Below, in pieces: positions 18,942 to 30,608 of a stretch of 35,931 nucleotides of DNA (position 1 is the stretch's first letter; the number at the start of each line of letters is the position of its first letter). The stretch is from positions 1-35,931 of the forward strand of contig JAHDDB010000004.1 of assembly GCA_020629575.1 (NCBI GenBank), in the 5' to 3' direction. The position numbers and the translations under genes were made by a program. Origin of the DNA: Caedibacter sp. (GTDB lineage: Bacteria > Pseudomonadota > Gammaproteobacteria > Francisellales > Francisellaceae). The notes under the pieces were generated by a model. That model had not been told where the DNA came from, made no database searches, and was given only the letters and a program-made list of their open reading frames with translations.

Positions 18942-21900
18942 TTAGTTTTCTAAATCAGACTCAAGGTCAATATCAATACCTAATGCACGTACCTCTTTCA
19001 TCAATACATTGAAAGATTCAGGCAGACTTGCATCCATCTTGAAATTACCATCAACAATATTTTTGTACATTCTGGTACGACCATTCACATCATCTGATTT
19101 AACCGTCAGCATTTCACGAAGTGTATAAGCAGCACCATAAGCTTGTAGTGCCCACACCTCCATCTCACCAAAACGCTGACCACCAAACTGTGCTTTACCA
19201 CCTAGTGGCTGCTGCGTAACCAAACTATAAGAACCTGTTGAACGCGCATGCATCTTGTCATCAACCAAATGGTCTAGCTTCAACATGTACATATAACCAA
19301 CGGTCACATGGCGATCAAATGGTAAGCCAGTACGCCCATCATATAGCTGTGCTTGACCGCTTTCATTTAAGCCACAAAGTTTTAGAAGGTCTTTGATATC
19401 TTTCTCTTTAGCACCATCAAACACAGGAGTTGCGATAGGTACACCTGCTCTTAGGTTATACGCCATTTCAATCACTTGATCATCATCAAGCTGACTTAAA
19501 TCAACTTTCTTATTACCGATCGTGTTATAGACTTCCTCTAAAGTCTTACGAATATCCTGTGCTTTTTGACTTGCTTCAAGTGCATCTGAGACTTTATGTC
19601 CTAATGCCCTTGCTGCCATACCCATATGCGTCTCAAGTACCTGACCGATGTTCATACGTGATGGAACCCCTAGTGGATTCAAGACGATGTCCATAGGTGT
19701 ACCATCTTCAAGATAAGGCATATCCTCAATTGGTAGAATACGTGAAACAACACCCTTATTACCATGGCGACCCGCCATTTTGTCCCCTGGTTGAATACGG
19801 CGTTTAACCGCAACAAATACTTTAACGATCTTAAGAACGCCAGGAGATAAATCATCACCTTGGGTAAGCTTTTTGCGTTTTGCTTCAAACTTCGTTTCAA
19901 AGTCTTTACGCGCTTGTTCAATCTGTGCCTTACAACGTGTAATTGCTTCCATCGTTGCTTCATCTTCTGCACGAATATCAAGCCACTGAACAAGCTCAAG
20001 ATTTTTTAAGTACTCTTTAGTAATCTCTTGTCCACGCTTTAAGCCACCAGGGCCAGCAAGTGCTTTCTTGCCACTTAGCTCTTGTAATAAATAAGAGCGC
20101 ACAGCACCTTCAACAATACGATACTCATCACGTAAATCTTTACGAATACGTGCCAATTCTGCTTTTTCAATTTCAACAGAACGCTGATCTTTTTCTAAAC
20201 CATCACGCGTAAATACTTGAACATTAATAACTGTACCATACATGCCAGTTGGCATTCTTAATGAACTATCTTTAACATCGGAAGCTTTTTCACCAAAAAT
20301 AGCGCGTAGTAGCTTTTCTTCAGGTGTTAATTGCTGCTCGGCCTTAGGCGTAATCTTAGCAACCAAAACATCGCCAGGCGCGACATTAGCACCAATATGA
20401 ATAATACCCGCTTCATCTAATTTGTTTAGTGCATGCTCACTAACATTAGGAATATCTGAAGTAATTTCTTCAGCACCTAACTTTGTATCACGTGCAATAC
20501 AGGTTAATTCTTCAATATGAATAGAGGTATAACGATCATCTTCAACGATACGTTCTGATAGTAGAATCGAATCCTCAAAGTTAAAACCATTCCATGGCAT
20601 AAATGCCACAAGCAGGTTTTGACCTAAGGCTAGCTCTGCCATATCAGTCGATGAACCATCTGCTAACACATCACCTTTTTTAACAACATCACCAGGGTGC
20701 ACAATTGGGCGTTGATTAATACAGGTGTTTTTGTTTGAACGACGGAATTTTGTTAAGTTGTAAATATCAACAACAGAATCACCTTCATTGATTTCGTCAT
20801 TACTCGCACAAACAACGATACGACCACCATCAACAGCATCAACAACACCTGAGCGTTTAGCGACAATACACGTACCTGAGTCACGGGCAACAATGCGCTC
20901 CATCCCAGTACCCACTAGTGGCTTCTCAGCTCTAAGTGTTGGTACAGCTTGACGTTGCATGTTTGAACCCATCAATGCACGGTTCGCATCATCATGCTCC
21001 AAGAATGGGATAAGGGCTGCGGCAACAGATACCATTTGTTTCGCTGAAACGTCCATATATTGAACCTGATCAGCTGTTGTAAAAATTGTCTCACCTTTTG
21101 AACGACACTGAATCAACTCATCAGTTAGACGGCCTTTTTTATCCATCGCAGCAGATGCTTGAGCGATCACATAATTACTCTCATCAATTGCCGATAAATA
21201 ATCAATCTCATCGGTGGCAACACCATCAATTACCTTGCGATATGGCGCTTCTAAGAAACCATAGTGATTGGTACGCGCATAACATGCCAAAGAGTTAATC
21301 AAACCAATGTTTGGACCTTCTGGTGTTTCAATCGGACATAAACGACCATAATGTGTTGTATGGACGTCACGTACTTCAAAGCCTGCACGGTCTCTTGATA
21401 AACCACCTGGTCCTAACGCTGAAATACGACGCTTATGCGTTACTTCTGATAATGGGTTATCTTGATCCATAAATTGTGACAACGCACCTGAACCAAAGAA
21501 TTCTTTAATCGAAGCAGTAATTGGCTTAGCATTAACAAGATCCTGCGGCATCGCACTTTCACGATCGACCATTGATAAACGCTCACGCACCGATCTTTCA
21601 ACACGTACCAAACCGATCCTGAACTGGTTTTCAGTCATCTCACCAACCGCACGGATTCGGCGATTTCCTAAGTGATCAATGTCATCAACATCACCACGAC
21701 CATCACGAATATCAATCAATGTTTTAACAACATCGATAATATCTTCTTTCGTTAAAACACCTAAACCTTTATCTGATTTACGTCCCAAACGATTGTTAAA
21801 CTTCATGCGACCCACTGCAGATAGATCATAACGATCTTCTGAGAAGAATAGACCTTGGAAAAGGTTCTCTGCTGAATCTTTCGTTGGTGGCTCACCTGGG

Positions 21901-23033
21901 CGCATCATGCGATAAATTTCGACTAATGCTTCATCACGATCACGACACACATCATTGCGTAGTGTATCAGCAATATAAGCACCACGATCCAAGTCATTTG
22001 TGTTAAGCGTTTGGAATGTAGTAATACCGCGATCAGATAATTTTTCCAATAATGCAGGTGTAATCTCTTCATTAGCCTGCGCGATTACCTCACCGGATGT
22101 TTCATCAACAATGCGTGAATATAACACCTTGCCAACAACATAAGAAACAGGGACTTCGATTTGATTTAAGCCTTGCTCTTTCATAAGCTTAGTATGTCTT
22201 GCGGTAATACGTTTGCCTTCCGCAACTAGTACTTTACCTTCTTTGTTAACAACATCAAATGAGGCTGTTGTCCCCTTTAATGAATCCGGATCAAAGGTCA
22301 TCATTAATGCGCCATCTTCGACAGCGAATTCAACCGGTTCATAAAAAATCTTTAATAACTCATCCTCAGTGTAGCCAAGTGCTTTTAGCAACACGGTAGA
22401 TGGTAATTTACGACGTCTATCTATACGCACATAAAGTAAGTCTTTTGGGTCAAATTCAAAATCTAGCCATGACCCACGATATGGGATCACGCGTGCTGAG
22501 TGTAATATTTTACCTGAGGAATGTGTTTTGCCTTTATCATGATCAAAGAACACACCTGGCGAACGATGAAGTTGCGATACAACTACACGCTCTGTACCAT
22601 TGATCACGAAGGTCCCGTTATCAGTCATTAATGGGATTTCACCCATATATACTTCCTGCTCACGGACATCTTTAATCACTTTATCTTCTACTGGCGCTTC
22701 TTTGTCATATATCACCAATCTCAGCTTAACACGTAAAGGCGCGGCATAGGTTACCCCTCTAATACCACATTCGTTTTCATCAAAAACAGGCTCACCTAAA
22801 CGGTAGCTTACATAGTGAAGTTCGGAATACCCTGAAACGCTTGCTATAGGGAAAACCGATTTAAAAGCTGCTTCTAAACCGTTATTTTTACGGCTTTGCG
22901 CTTTTACATCTTGTTGTAAAAACTCTTTATATGAATTTACTTGAACAGCAAGCAAATATGGAACATCTAGAATATTAGGAAGGTTCCCAAATTCTTTACG
23001 GATTCTTTTTTTCTCAGCGTATGAGTACGACAT
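18942..23033 (-). CDS. rpoB: DNA-directed RNA polymerase subunit beta
   Basis: 1363 aa; [46 protein letters not shown] (rifampicin region), [19 protein letters not shown]. Confidence 0.99.
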   Translation of the reverse strand: MSYSYAEKKRIRKEFGNLPNILDVPYLLAVQVNSYKEFLQQDVKAQSRKNNGLEAAFKSVFPIASVSGYSELHYVSYRLGEPVFDENECGIRGVTYAAPLRVKLRLVIYDKEAPVEDKVIKDVREQEVYMGEIPLMTDNGTFVINGTERVVVSQLHRSPGVFFDHDKGKTHSSGKILHSARVIPYRGSWLDFEFDPKDLLYVRIDRRRKLPSTVLLKALGYTEDELLKIFYEPVEFAVEDGALMMTFDPDSLKGTTASFDVVNKEGKVLVAEGKRITARHTKLMKEQGLNQIEVPVSYVVGKVLYSRIVDETSGEVIAQANEEITPALLEKLSDRGITTFQTLNTNDLDRGAYIADTLRNDVCRDRDEALVEIYRMMRPGEPPTKDSAENLFQGLFFSEDRYDLSAVGRMKFNNRLGRKSDKGLGVLTKEDIIDVVKTLIDIRDGRGDVDDIDHLGNRRIRAVGEMTENQFRIGLVRVERSVRERLSMVDRESAMPQDLVNAKPITASIKEFFGSGALSQFMDQDNPLSEVTHKRRISALGPGGLSRDRAGFEVRDVHTTHYGRLCPIETPEGPNIGLINSLACYARTNHYGFLEAPYRKVIDGVATDEIDYLSAIDESNYVIAQASAAMDKKGRLTDELIQCRSKGETIFTTADQVQYMDVSAKQMVSVAAALIPFLEHDDANRALMGSNMQRQAVPTLRAEKPLVGTGMERIVARDSGTCIVAKRSGVVDAVDGGRIVVCASNDEINEGDSVVDIYNLTKFRRSNKNTCINQRPIVHPGDVVKKGDVLADGSSTDMAELALGQNLLVAFMPWNGFNFEDSILLSERIVEDDRYTSIHIEELTCIARDTKLGAEEITSDIPNVSEHALNKLDEAGIIHIGANVAPGDVLVAKITPKAEQQLTPEEKLLRAIFGEKASDVKDSSLRMPTGMYGTVINVQVFTRDGLEKDQRSVEIEKAELARIRKDLRDEYRIVEGAVRSYLLQELSGKKALAGPGGLKRGQEITKEYLKNLELVQWLDIRAEDEATMEAITRCKAQIEQARKDFETKFEAKRKKLTQGDDLSPGVLKIVKVFVAVKRRIQPGDKMAGRHGNKGVVSRILPIEDMPYLEDGTPMDIVLNPLGVPSRMNIGQVLETHMGMAARALGHKVSDALEASQKAQDIRKTLEEVYNTIGNKKVDLSQLDDDQVIEMAYNLRAGVPIATPVFDGAKEKDIKDLLKLCGLNESGQAQLYDGRTGLPFDRHVTVGYMYMLKLDHLVDDKMHARSTGSYSLVTQQPLGGKAQFGGQRFGEMEVWALQAYGAAYTLREMLTVKSDDVNGRTRMYKNIVDGNFKMDASLPESFNVLMKEVRALGIDIDLESDLEN

Positions 23034-23147
23034 CAGGCACTTCCTCTGACTACATTCGTTTTAACCACTAAATCATGCCAAAAGTTTGGAAAACTTTATT
23101 TATCTGCAATTACAGACACATCTACAAATGCTATTTGTTAGATAGCA

Positions 23148-23182
23148 GAAAAGGCCAACAGGTAAAACACCTGCCAGCCTTT
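23148..23182 (-). terminator. rplL-rpoB intergenic stem-loop (attenuator/terminator)
   Basis: Minus strand AAGGCTGGCAGGTgttttACCTGTTGGCCTTTTC; long stem followed by a short T-run in the rplJL-rpoBC gap. Confidence 0.75.
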
Positions 23183-23209
23183 ACTTTTTAACTTAAAATA
23201 ATCGTTTGA

Positions 23210-23584
23210 TTACTTAAGCTCAACCTTAGCACCAGCTTCTTCAAGCTGCTTTTTAAGTGCTTCAGCATCATCTTTAGAAGCAGCTTCTTTGATTGTGAAA
23301 GGCACGCCTTCAACAGCATCTTTTGCTTCTTTAAGACCTAAGCCAGTTGCTGCACGAACCGCTTTGATCGCGCCAACTTTGTTAGAACCTGCATCAACTA
23401 AAACAACGTCAAATTCAGTTTTTTCTTCTGCAGCGGCAGCGTCCCCTGCAGCAGGTGCAGCAACTGCAACAGCAGCTTGTGCAGAAACACCGAATTTTTC
23501 TTCCATCATTTTAACCAATTCACAAACATCCATAACGCTCATTTCAGCAACTGCATTTAGGATATCTTCTTTAGTAATAGCCAT
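23210..23584 (-). CDS. rplL: 50S ribosomal protein L7/L12
   Basis: 124 aa, [42 protein letters not shown]. Confidence 0.98.
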   Translation of the reverse strand: MAITKEDILNAVAEMSVMDVCELVKMMEEKFGVSAQAAVAVAAPAAGDAAAAEEKTEFDVVLVDAGSNKVGAIKAVRAATGLGLKEAKDAVEGVPFTIKEAASKDDAEALKKQLEEAGAKVELK

Positions 23585-23631
23585 TATATACTCCTATTAA
23601 ATAATTTAATTTCAAAAACGAAAAGTGGTTT

Positions 23632-24150
23632 TTATTTTGCATCACCAACAGCAGCGAATACACGAACAGCTTGCGCTGGAATCTCGTTAGCTGTACGCAC
23701 AAACTTGGTAACAGGTGCAAGTAATACATTGCACAATAACGCAAGCGCATCGTTTCTGCTTGGAAGCTTAGACATTTCTTCTAGCTTATCCGCGCCAAAC
23801 AACTCACCGCCCATTGCTAAGTTTTTCACTTCAAAAGCTTTATGATCTTTCATAAAACTTTTGAATAATTTAGCCGCCGCGCCTGGCTCTTCTTTCGAGA
23901 AAGCCAATACTAAAGGACCAACAAGCGCATCATTCATGCACTCAAACTCAGTTCCTTTAAATGCGATTCTTGCTAAGTTATTGCGAACAACTTTCAAGTA
24001 CACACCTGATTCACGAGCCTGTTTGCGTAAATCACTCATTTGATTCACAGTCAAGCCGCGGTAATCAGCTACCGCTGCAGACAATGCCAAGGATGCCTGT
24101 TCGGCAACTTCTGCCACAATCGCTTTTTTATCTTCAAGCTTTAGCGCCAT
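23632..24150 (-). CDS. rplJ: 50S ribosomal protein L10
   Basis: 172 aa, ADYRGLTVNQMSDLRKQARESGVYLKVVRNNLARIA; upstream of rplL. Confidence 0.97.
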   Translation of the reverse strand: MALKLEDKKAIVAEVAEQASLALSAAVADYRGLTVNQMSDLRKQARESGVYLKVVRNNLARIAFKGTEFECMNDALVGPLVLAFSKEEPGAAAKLFKSFMKDHKAFEVKNLAMGGELFGADKLEEMSKLPSRNDALALLCNVLLAPVTKFVRTANEIPAQAVRVFAAVGDAK

Positions 24151-24240
24151 TAGCTAATCCTCTTGTTTTTGTCTACGTTATTATTTAATACGATGTTTGA
24201 AACCAAATAAAAAATTTTATTCTCTTCAAAGGTCACACGC

Positions 24241-24287
24241 ACCGTCTGCGTAGGAAATTAAGCGATCTTGCGATCACACCTACGGTC
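24241..24287 (-). promoter_or_regulatory. L10 leader (autoregulatory L10-binding, kink-turn-like element)
   Basis: Minus strand ACCGUAGGugugaucgcaagaucgcuuaauuuCCUACGCAGACGGU: bipartite stem with a purine-rich internal bulge, in the rplA-rplJ gap where the L10 leader is expected. Confidence 0.75.
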
Positions 24288-24391
24288 TTTGACATCACTG
24301 ACTTAACATGACATTAAGTAGCGACCCAAAGAAACTTGTTTAAGTCCTTAGCACAAAATCGCACCAAGGCACACAAAAAAGGCTCGTTATC

Positions 24392-25087
24392 TTAAACCTC
24401 GATTGTACTCATGTCAAGCATAATCCCAGGACCCATTGTACTAGACACTGTGATCTTCTTAATATAGACGCCTTTTGCTGTTGCAGGCTTAAGTTTTTTC
24501 AGATCTGCCAAAAGCGTTTCTAAGTTTTGCTGTAAAGCGGCTGGCTCAAAATCAGCTTTGCCGATTGTTGTATGCACGATACCTGCTTTATCAACGCGGA
24601 AGCGAACCTGACCTGCTTTTGCATTAGTAACTGCTTGAGCAACATCAGTTGTTACCGTACCAACTTTAGGGTTTGGCATTAAACCTTTAGGACCAAGAAT
24701 TTGACCTAGCTGACCAACCACACGCATTGCATCAGGTGTTGCAATCACAACATCAAAATCCATGTTGCCTTTCTTAACTTCAGCAGCCAAATCATCCATA
24801 CCAACGATATCAGCACCAGCTTCAGTTGCCTTGACTGCATTCTCACCTTGCGTGAATACAGCAACGCGAACTGTTTTACCTGTACCATTTGGCAACACAG
24901 AGGCACCACGCACAACTTGATCAGATTTACGTGGGTCAACACCTAGGTTTACCGCAACATCGATAGATTCTTTGAATTTAACTTTTGAAAGTTCTTTTAA
25001 AAGGTTGAATGCATCAGTTGCTGAATACGCATCTAATTTATTTACTTTTTCAGCCAAAGATTTCATTCTTTTTGATAACTTAGCCAT
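24392..25087 (-). CDS. rplA: 50S ribosomal protein L1
   Basis: 231 aa, [14 protein letters not shown]-like [32 protein letters not shown]. Confidence 0.98.
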   Translation of the reverse strand: MAKLSKRMKSLAEKVNKLDAYSATDAFNLLKELSKVKFKESIDVAVNLGVDPRKSDQVVRGASVLPNGTGKTVRVAVFTQGENAVKATEAGADIVGMDDLAAEVKKGNMDFDVVIATPDAMRVVGQLGQILGPKGLMPNPKVGTVTTDVAQAVTNAKAGQVRFRVDKAGIVHTTIGKADFEPAALQQNLETLLADLKKLKPATAKGVYIKKITVSSTMGPGIMLDMSTIEV

Positions 25088-25521
25088 TATTCAACCCCCT
25101 CAACTTTAAGACCCATGCTACGCGCACTACCTGCAATTGTTCTAACCGCAGCATCCATATCAGCTGCTGTTAAATCAGGCTCTTTTGTCTTAGCGATTTC
25201 TTCTAATTGCTCACGATTAACCGTACCTGCAACATCTTTAGAAGGGTTTGAACTACCAGATTTAATCTTAGCAGCCTTCTTTAACAAGAATGAAGCCGGC
25301 GGTGTTTTCATTGTAAATGTGAAACTTCTGTCGCTATACACAGTAATCACAACAGGAACCGGCGCACCTTGTTCCATTTTTTGCGTCTGCGCATTAAATG
25401 CTTTACAGAATTCCATAATATTAACACCGTGCTGACCCAATGCTGGACCAATTGGAGGGCTAGGGTTTGCTTGCCCTGCTTTTACCTGAAGCTTAATATA
25501 AGCTTGTACTTTCTTTGCCAT
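25087..25521 (-). CDS. rplK: 50S ribosomal protein L11
   Basis: 144 aa, [39 protein letters not shown]. Confidence 0.98.
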   Translation of the reverse strand: MAKKVQAYIKLQVKAGQANPSPPIGPALGQHGVNIMEFCKAFNAQTQKMEQGAPVPVVITVYSDRSFTFTMKTPPASFLLKKAAKIKSGSSNPSKDVAGTVNREQLEEIAKTKEPDLTAADMDAAVRTIAGSARSMGLKVEGVE

Positions 25522-25636
25522 TATTTACTCCTACTTTGGGTATAACGCTATTTTCACAAATAGCTTCCCTATTATTTTTTGCTTAACATCTAGTATTAAG
25601 CACCTCATATCACTGGTTTATTACAGTGATAAACGC

Positions 25637-26260
25637 CTAAGCGTCTTTCTCAACCTGTGAGAACTCAAGCTCAACAGGTGTAGAACGCCCAAAAATTGAA
25701 ACCGCAACATGCACACGCGATTTTTCATAGTTAATTTCTTCAACCACACCAGTGAAGTCAGCAAACGGACCATCCAACACACGAACCACTTGCCCAACTT
25801 GAAACGTAGTGCGTGGTTTCGGTGCTGTTTTATCCGCACCTGTTTTTAATGTGCCTAAAATTCTTTCAGCCTCAACATTGCTAATCGGCATTGGGCGTTC
25901 ACTCGTTCCACCAACAAAACCACTAACACGTGGCGTGCGGCGCACAAGCTGCCAAGCGGCCTCATCCATTTCCATCTGAATCAAAACATAACCCGGAAAG
26001 AACTTACGCTCACTTTTACGCTTTTGCCCAGCTTTCATCTCAACCACTTCTTCAGTTGGAACTAATATCTTGCCAAAAAAATGCTCTAAGCCTTCCAGTT
26101 TTATTTTCTCTTCAATCTGAGATTTAACACGCTTTTCATAACCCGAATAAGCCTGAATAACATACCATCTCTTTTTGCCACCACTCTCTACTTCCATATC
26201 TGGCTGAGTAGCTTCTGTCTCGATTTGCTCATTTGGTACATCTTTCTCATCCGCAGACAT
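25637..26260 (-). CDS. nusG: transcription termination/antitermination factor NusG
   Basis: [59 protein letters not shown] motif region. ATG at 26260 preferred over upstream TTG. Confidence 0.96.
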   Translation of the reverse strand: MSADEKDVPNEQIETEATQPDMEVESGGKKRWYVIQAYSGYEKRVKSQIEEKIKLEGLEHFFGKILVPTEEVVEMKAGQKRKSERKFFPGYVLIQMEMDEAAWQLVRRTPRVSGFVGGTSERPMPISNVEAERILGTLKTGADKTAPKPRTTFQVGQVVRVLDGPFADFTGVVEEINYEKSRVHVAVSIFGRSTPVELEFSQVEKDA

Positions 26261-26270
26261 AAACAACCTC

Positions 26271-26687
26271 TTAACTTAATATCGCTTGAATAAGGTACAT
26301 AAACAGCATACCCACAAAATAAATAATAACCGATGCCACAGCAACAATTGCCAAGACAATCAGTGTTGAGTTAATCGTTTCTTGACGTGTTGGCCATACA
26401 ACTTTGCGCATCTCCAACCTAGCCTCTAAAACAAATTGCCAGCCTTTTGCACCTTGATTTGTTTGTCTACCAATTGCCAATAAAACAACAACACCAACGA
26501 TAATAAGTACCGCCATCAATGCAGATGATTCGGTAAAAAGCGAGAAATACATACTCGAAAAAACAATGATTGCAGCGATGATCACCATCAATAACCACAA
26601 CATCTTATTATTAGCGCTACTTATTTGACGCATATCAGCTTTTTTAGTTGTGGTTGTCCACACTTTTTTAGTTACTGAATCTTTCAT
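26271..26687 (-). CDS. secE: preprotein translocase subunit SecE
   Basis: C-terminal [30 protein letters not shown] is the SecE signature; upstream of nusG. Confidence 0.94.
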   Translation of the reverse strand: MKDSVTKKVWTTTTKKADMRQISSANNKMLWLLMVIIAAIIVFSSMYFSLFTESSALMAVLIIVGVVVLLAIGRQTNQGAKGWQFVLEARLEMRKVVWPTRQETINSTLIVLAIVAVASVIIYFVGMLFMYLIQAILS

Positions 26688-26713
26688 CTAGAAGCCTCAT
26701 TTCCCACTACAAA

Positions 26714-26754
26714 CAAAAACGGCGTGCAATCTTAACACAGATTAACACGCCGTT
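26714..26754 (-). terminator. Rho-independent terminator between tRNA-Trp and secE
   Basis: Minus strand AACGGCGTGttaatctgtgttaagattgCACGCCGTTTTTG: 9 bp perfect stem plus T-tract. Confidence 0.88.
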
Positions 26755-26768
26755 CAAGTCAATTTATT

Positions 26769-26844
26769 TGGCAGGCCAGGAGGGACTCGAACCCCCAACT
26801 TGCGGTTTTGGAGACCGCTGCTCTACCAATTGAACTACTGGCCT
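26769..26844 (-). tRNA. tRNA-Trp (CCA)
   Basis: Minus strand AGGCCAGTAGTTCAATTGGTAGAGCAGCGGTCTCCAAAACCGCAAGTTGGGGGTTCGAGTCCCTCCTGGCCTGCCA; anticodon CCA; encoded 3' CCA. Confidence 0.97.
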
Positions 26845-26871
26845 ACAAAACTTATCGAGCTACCACTGATA

Positions 26872-28056
26872 TTAAGCAAGAATCTTAGCTACAACACCAG
26901 CACCAACTGTACGACCACCTTCACGGATAGCGAAACGTAAGCCGTCTTCCATCGCGATAGAGTTGATCAATGTAACAACCATTTTAATGTTGTCACCAGG
27001 CATAACCATTTCTACACCTTCAGGCAATTCAACTGAACCAGTTACATCAGTCGTACGGAAGTAGAATTGAGGTCTATAACCTTTAAAGAATGGCGTATGA
27101 CGACCACCTTCTTCTTTAGACAACACATATACTTCAGCTTCAAACTTAGTATGCGGCGTAATTGAACCTGGCTTACAAAGAACCTGACCACGCTCAACAT
27201 CGTCACGCTTAAGACCGCGAATCAGAATACCAACGTTCTCACCCGCTTTACCTTCATCTAGAAGCTTACGGAACATTTCAACACCAGTAACTGTAGTCTT
27301 TTGAGTATCTCTGATACCAACAACTTCAACTTCCTCACCAACTTTGATGATACCACGCTCAACACGACCAGTAACAACTGTACCACGACCAGAAATTGAG
27401 AATACATCTTCAATTGGCAACAAGAAAGGCTTATCAGTCTCACGCTGTGGCTCAGGAATATATTCATCAAGCGTTTTACCTAACTCAAGAATAGCATCAA
27501 CCCATTTTTGCTCACCAGCTAAAGCACCAGTTGCTGAACCTTTAATGATTGGCGTATCGTCACCAGGGAATTCGTATTGATCAAGAAGTTCACGAACTTC
27601 CATTTCAACCAATTCTAATAACTCTTCATCATCAACCATGTCACACTTGTTCAAGAAAACAACGATATATGGAACACCTACCTGACGTGATAAAAGGATA
27701 TGCTCACGTGTTTGCGGCATAGGGCCATCAGCAGCTGAACATACAAGAATCGCGCCATCCATTTGAGCAGCACCAGTAATCATGTTCTTAACATAATCAG
27801 CATGCCCTGGACAATCTACGTGCGCATAGTGACGGCTTGGCGTCTCATATTCAACATGCGAAGTTGAAATGGTAATACCACGCGCTTTCTCTTCCGGCGC
27901 ATTATCAATCTCATCGAACGCACGAGCAGCACCACCGTATGCTTCTGAAAGCACTTTAGTGATCGCAGCAGTCAAAGTTGTTTTACCATGGTCAACGTGA
28001 CCAATTGTACCAACGTTAACGTGCGGCTTATTACGTTCAAATTTTTCTTTAGCCAT
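26872..28056 (-). CDS. tuf: translation elongation factor Tu
   Basis: [36 protein letters not shown] (start at 28056, not 28068), [25 protein letters not shown]. Confidence 0.99.
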   Translation of the reverse strand: MAKEKFERNKPHVNVGTIGHVDHGKTTLTAAITKVLSEAYGGAARAFDEIDNAPEEKARGITISTSHVEYETPSRHYAHVDCPGHADYVKNMITGAAQMDGAILVCSAADGPMPQTREHILLSRQVGVPYIVVFLNKCDMVDDEELLELVEMEVRELLDQYEFPGDDTPIIKGSATGALAGEQKWVDAILELGKTLDEYIPEPQRETDKPFLLPIEDVFSISGRGTVVTGRVERGIIKVGEEVEVVGIRDTQKTTVTGVEMFRKLLDEGKAGENVGILIRGLKRDDVERGQVLCKPGSITPHTKFEAEVYVLSKEEGGRHTPFFKGYRPQFYFRTTDVTGSVELPEGVEMVMPGDNIKMVVTLINSIAMEDGLRFAIREGGRTVGAGVVAKILA

Positions 28057-28089
28057 TATTTGCTCCAAAGTTTTATTAACAAACCCAAA

Positions 28090-28165
<76 letters not shown>

Positions 28166-28217
28166 TTCAATATTTAAAATCTAAATTCTATAAAATACAC
28201 TTTTAAATCCCTTTATA

Positions 28218-28291
28218 TGGAGCGGGCGATGGGAATCGAACCCACACTATCGGCTTGGAAGGCCGAAGTTCTACCATTGAACTACGCCCGC
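28218..28291 (-). tRNA. tRNA-Gly (TCC)
   Basis: Minus strand GCGGGCGTAGTTCAATGGTAGAACTTCGGCCTTCCAAGCCGATAGTGTGGGTTCGATTCCCATCGCCCGCTCCA; anticodon TCC. Confidence 0.96.
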
Positions 28292-28303
28292 ATTGGGAAA
28301 TCG

Positions 28304-28388
28304 TGGTGGAGGGGGCAGGATTCGAACCTGCGAAGGCTGAGCCGTCAGATTTACAGTCTGATCCCTTTGGCCGCTCGGGAACCCCTCC
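28304..28388 (-). tRNA. tRNA-Tyr (GTA)
   Basis: Minus strand GGAGGGGTTCCCGAGCGGCCAAAGGGATCAGACTGTAAATCTGACGGCTCAGCCTTCGCAGGTTCGAATCCTGCCCCCTCCACCA; long variable arm, anticodon GTA. Confidence 0.96.
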
Positions 28389-28403
28389 AGCGTGCTGGCG
28401 ACA

Positions 28404-28432
28404 ATCATAGGGCTTTAGTTTTTAAAAATCAA
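28404..28432 (-). promoter_or_regulatory. sigma70-type promoter of the tRNA-Tyr/Gly/Thr-tuf transcript
   Basis: Minus strand TTGATT (28432-28427), 17 nt spacer, TATGAT (28409-28404), a few nt upstream of tRNA-Tyr. Confidence 0.7.
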
Positions 28433-28502
28433 CTTTTTTTCATCGATTTTTTTGCCTATAATTTTATGCACCAGATTTTGAAAACATAAGCTGTTAAGAC
28501 GC

Positions 28503-29105
28503 GTGCAAGTATATACGAAAGCAAAATCATTTTGCCAGCATTTTTTGCTATTAATTTTAGTTTTTTACATCTTCACAGCAAATGCTGAGATATATCACTG
28601 GCAGGACAAAAATGGCAACACCATTTTCTCCAACACACCACCTGAAGAAAATTCCAACACAACAACAGTTAACACCCAAACGTTAAATGTTATTGCCAAA
28701 ACAAATACCAAAACTGACAATGAGGATGACGAAGATGATATTAACCCACCGCAAGCGATGACAGATATACTCAAAGAAAAACTTTCTGAACATATCGACA
28801 ATCAAAAAAGCACGCTTAATATAAAAATCACATCTCCTGCCAACAACACGCATATTCATAACTTTTATCCACTAATCCCCATTCAAACCTCGCCACCACT
28901 ATCCGCCAAAGCCAAAGTGATGGTTATTGCAAATGAGCATGAGGGAAGCGCCCTCTATCAAAACAATACATGGAATATACCAAGACCCTTTCCTGGCAAA
29001 AACGACATAAGCCTCTACGGCAAGACTGAAACAGGAGAGACTTTCTTCTCCGACTCGATCACCATGTATATTCATAACAGCCGCGTCAAACAGAACGCTA
29101 AATGA
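28503..29105 (+). CDS. DUF4124 domain-containing exported protein
   Basis: Signal-peptide-like N-terminus FLLLILVFYIFTANA followed by EIYHWQDKNGNTIFSNTPP (DUF4124 motif); GTG start. Confidence 0.8.
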   Translation: MQVYTKAKSFCQHFLLLILVFYIFTANAEIYHWQDKNGNTIFSNTPPEENSNTTTVNTQTLNVIAKTNTKTDNEDDEDDINPPQAMTDILKEKLSEHIDNQKSTLNIKITSPANNTHIHNFYPLIPIQTSPPLSAKAKVMVIANEHEGSALYQNNTWNIPRPFPGKNDISLYGKTETGETFFSDSITMYIHNSRVKQNAK

Positions 29106-29111
29106 TTGACC

Positions 29112-30608
29112 TTAACTAGCTTCTACCGCTTTACTCACGGGAAACTGCAACACTATTGTCAACCCCCTCCCCCCTTCTGAGGTGCGCGCTGCTATCTGCC
29201 CATCATGTAACCTGACAATCTCTTTCACAATTGAAAGCCCCAGACCACTGCCAGCTTGTCCAGTCCCTGCTTCACGATAAAAGCGATCAAAGATTCGCTT
29301 TTGCTTATCTTCCGCGATCCCAATCCCGTTATCAACCACTTCAAATAATACTTCTGATTTTGCCACATAGCTATATAAAATAACTTTGCCACCATCTGGC
29401 GTATAGCGAATGGCATTATCAATAAGATTTCTAAATAATATATTTATCAGCGTTTCACTAACATATACAACTGCCGCGGATTTGCTTGGCAAAAACTCTA
29501 ACTCAATATTTTTTTGCAGCGCCAATAGCGCCAACTCCGCAAGTTGATTCTCCGCAATATTATTTAAATTCATATTCTTTTTATCGGGCAAATCCTGCTG
29601 CGGCTCTAAGCGACTTAATGTCAACAGTTGATCAATAATATAAAAATAACGATCCGCACCACTGATAATATTAGCAATGCGCTTTTTAATCTCAATCATA
29701 TCATCCAAGTTAAGTGCAACCTCAGCCTGTGTTTTCAATGCTGCCAATGGCGTTTTCAACTCGTGGGCAGCATCTCCGGCAAAGCGCTTTTCACGCTCCA
29801 ATACTTTACTAAACTTTTGAAATAAAATATTTAACTGGTTTAATAGCGGAATCACTTCAGGTGGTGCTGTTTTGACAGCAATTGGTTCAAGCTTACGTGG
29901 ATCTTTTACCGCAATTGCACGACGAATATCAGATAAAGGCCTCAATGCCAATTGCACTACAATAAATATAGACAGCAATAGAAATATATATAATGTAATC
30001 AAATCCCATAAAGCACTGCGAAATAAATTTAAAAACATTTGATGCTTAAAATCAGAACTAACCAACACCACAATACGATAGGGTTGATAACGACTATTAA
30101 TGCTAAACATATTCCAAAGCTGCAATCCTTGTGCTGTTTTCAACTTGACGGTTTGAAAACTATCAAGTTCCGTCTTTTGAAAAGTAGAAACATCCGGCGA
30201 CCCAGTTGAGTGCAAAATCAAACTGCCACTACGACGGTCATAAACTTGGAAAGCAAACGAATCTTTATATACATTGTCAAACTGCGCGATTTTGGGCTTT
30301 AGGTTTCCCGCAATATTTTCAAGTGTTGTTAAAGAATTAGATTCCAACAAATCACTTAACTGACGTTTTGAATTATCAGTAATCGCAGCAGATAACAAAG
30401 CATCAATTGCATTGGCACTGTTCACCATTTGCATTTTAAATAAGTCTTCATTTTGTTGACGCATCTGATAATAGTTAAAGACACCTAAAATGAAGATTGA
30501 GCAACTAATAAGTAATATTAAACAGATACTTAAAAACTTTTGAATCGATAATCTATTGTTAAGAAAAGTAAAGTAATTCGCGCGTTCCATAATACTCAAA
30601 ACATTCAA
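29112..30608 (-). CDS. membrane sensor histidine kinase, QseC-like
   Basis: Two TM segments, H-box FAGDAAHELKTPLAALKTQAE, N-box LFRNLIDNAIRYTPDGG, G-boxes VVDNGIGIAEDK and GSGLGLSIVKEIVRLHDG. Start may be internal Met at 30590. Confidence 0.9.
   Translation of the reverse strand: MNVLSIMERANYFTFLNNRLSIQKFLSICLILLISCSIFILGVFNYYQMRQQNEDLFKMQMVNSANAIDALLSAAITDNSKRQLSDLLESNSLTTLENIAGNLKPKIAQFDNVYKDSFAFQVYDRRSGSLILHSTGSPDVSTFQKTELDSFQTVKLKTAQGLQLWNMFSINSRYQPYRIVVLVSSDFKHQMFLNLFRSALWDLITLYIFLLLSIFIVVQLALRPLSDIRRAIAVKDPRKLEPIAVKTAPPEVIPLLNQLNILFQKFSKVLEREKRFAGDAAHELKTPLAALKTQAEVALNLDDMIEIKKRIANIISGADRYFYIIDQLLTLSRLEPQQDLPDKKNMNLNNIAENQLAELALLALQKNIELEFLPSKSAAVVYVSETLINILFRNLIDNAIRYTPDGGKVILYSYVAKSEVLFEVVDNGIGIAEDKQKRIFDRFYREAGTGQAGSGLGLSIVKEIVRLHDGQIAARTSEGGRGLTIVLQFPVSKAVEAS

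Noticed and set aside
19679-22603. ORFs of 67-106 aa overlapping rpoB in other frames/strand
   Set aside because: Shadow ORFs; rpoB frame is unambiguous throughout.
23289-23600. 103 aa plus-strand Ala/Thr-rich ORF opposite rplL
   Set aside because: Antisense of the Ala-rich L7/L12 hinge; composition artefact.
25581-25601. GCTTAACATCTAGTATTAAGC hairpin in the nusG-rplK gap
   Set aside because: Weak 6 bp AT-rich stem; on the transcribed (minus) strand it is followed by A-tract not T-tract, so not a terminator; no further support.
28217-28489. ORF MERAMGIEPTLSAWKAEVLPLNYARIGKSWWRGQDSNLRRLSRQIYS...
   Set aside because: It is the antisense of the tRNA-Gly and tRNA-Tyr genes; the 'WWRGQDSNLR' type peptide is a well-known spurious translation of tRNA complements.
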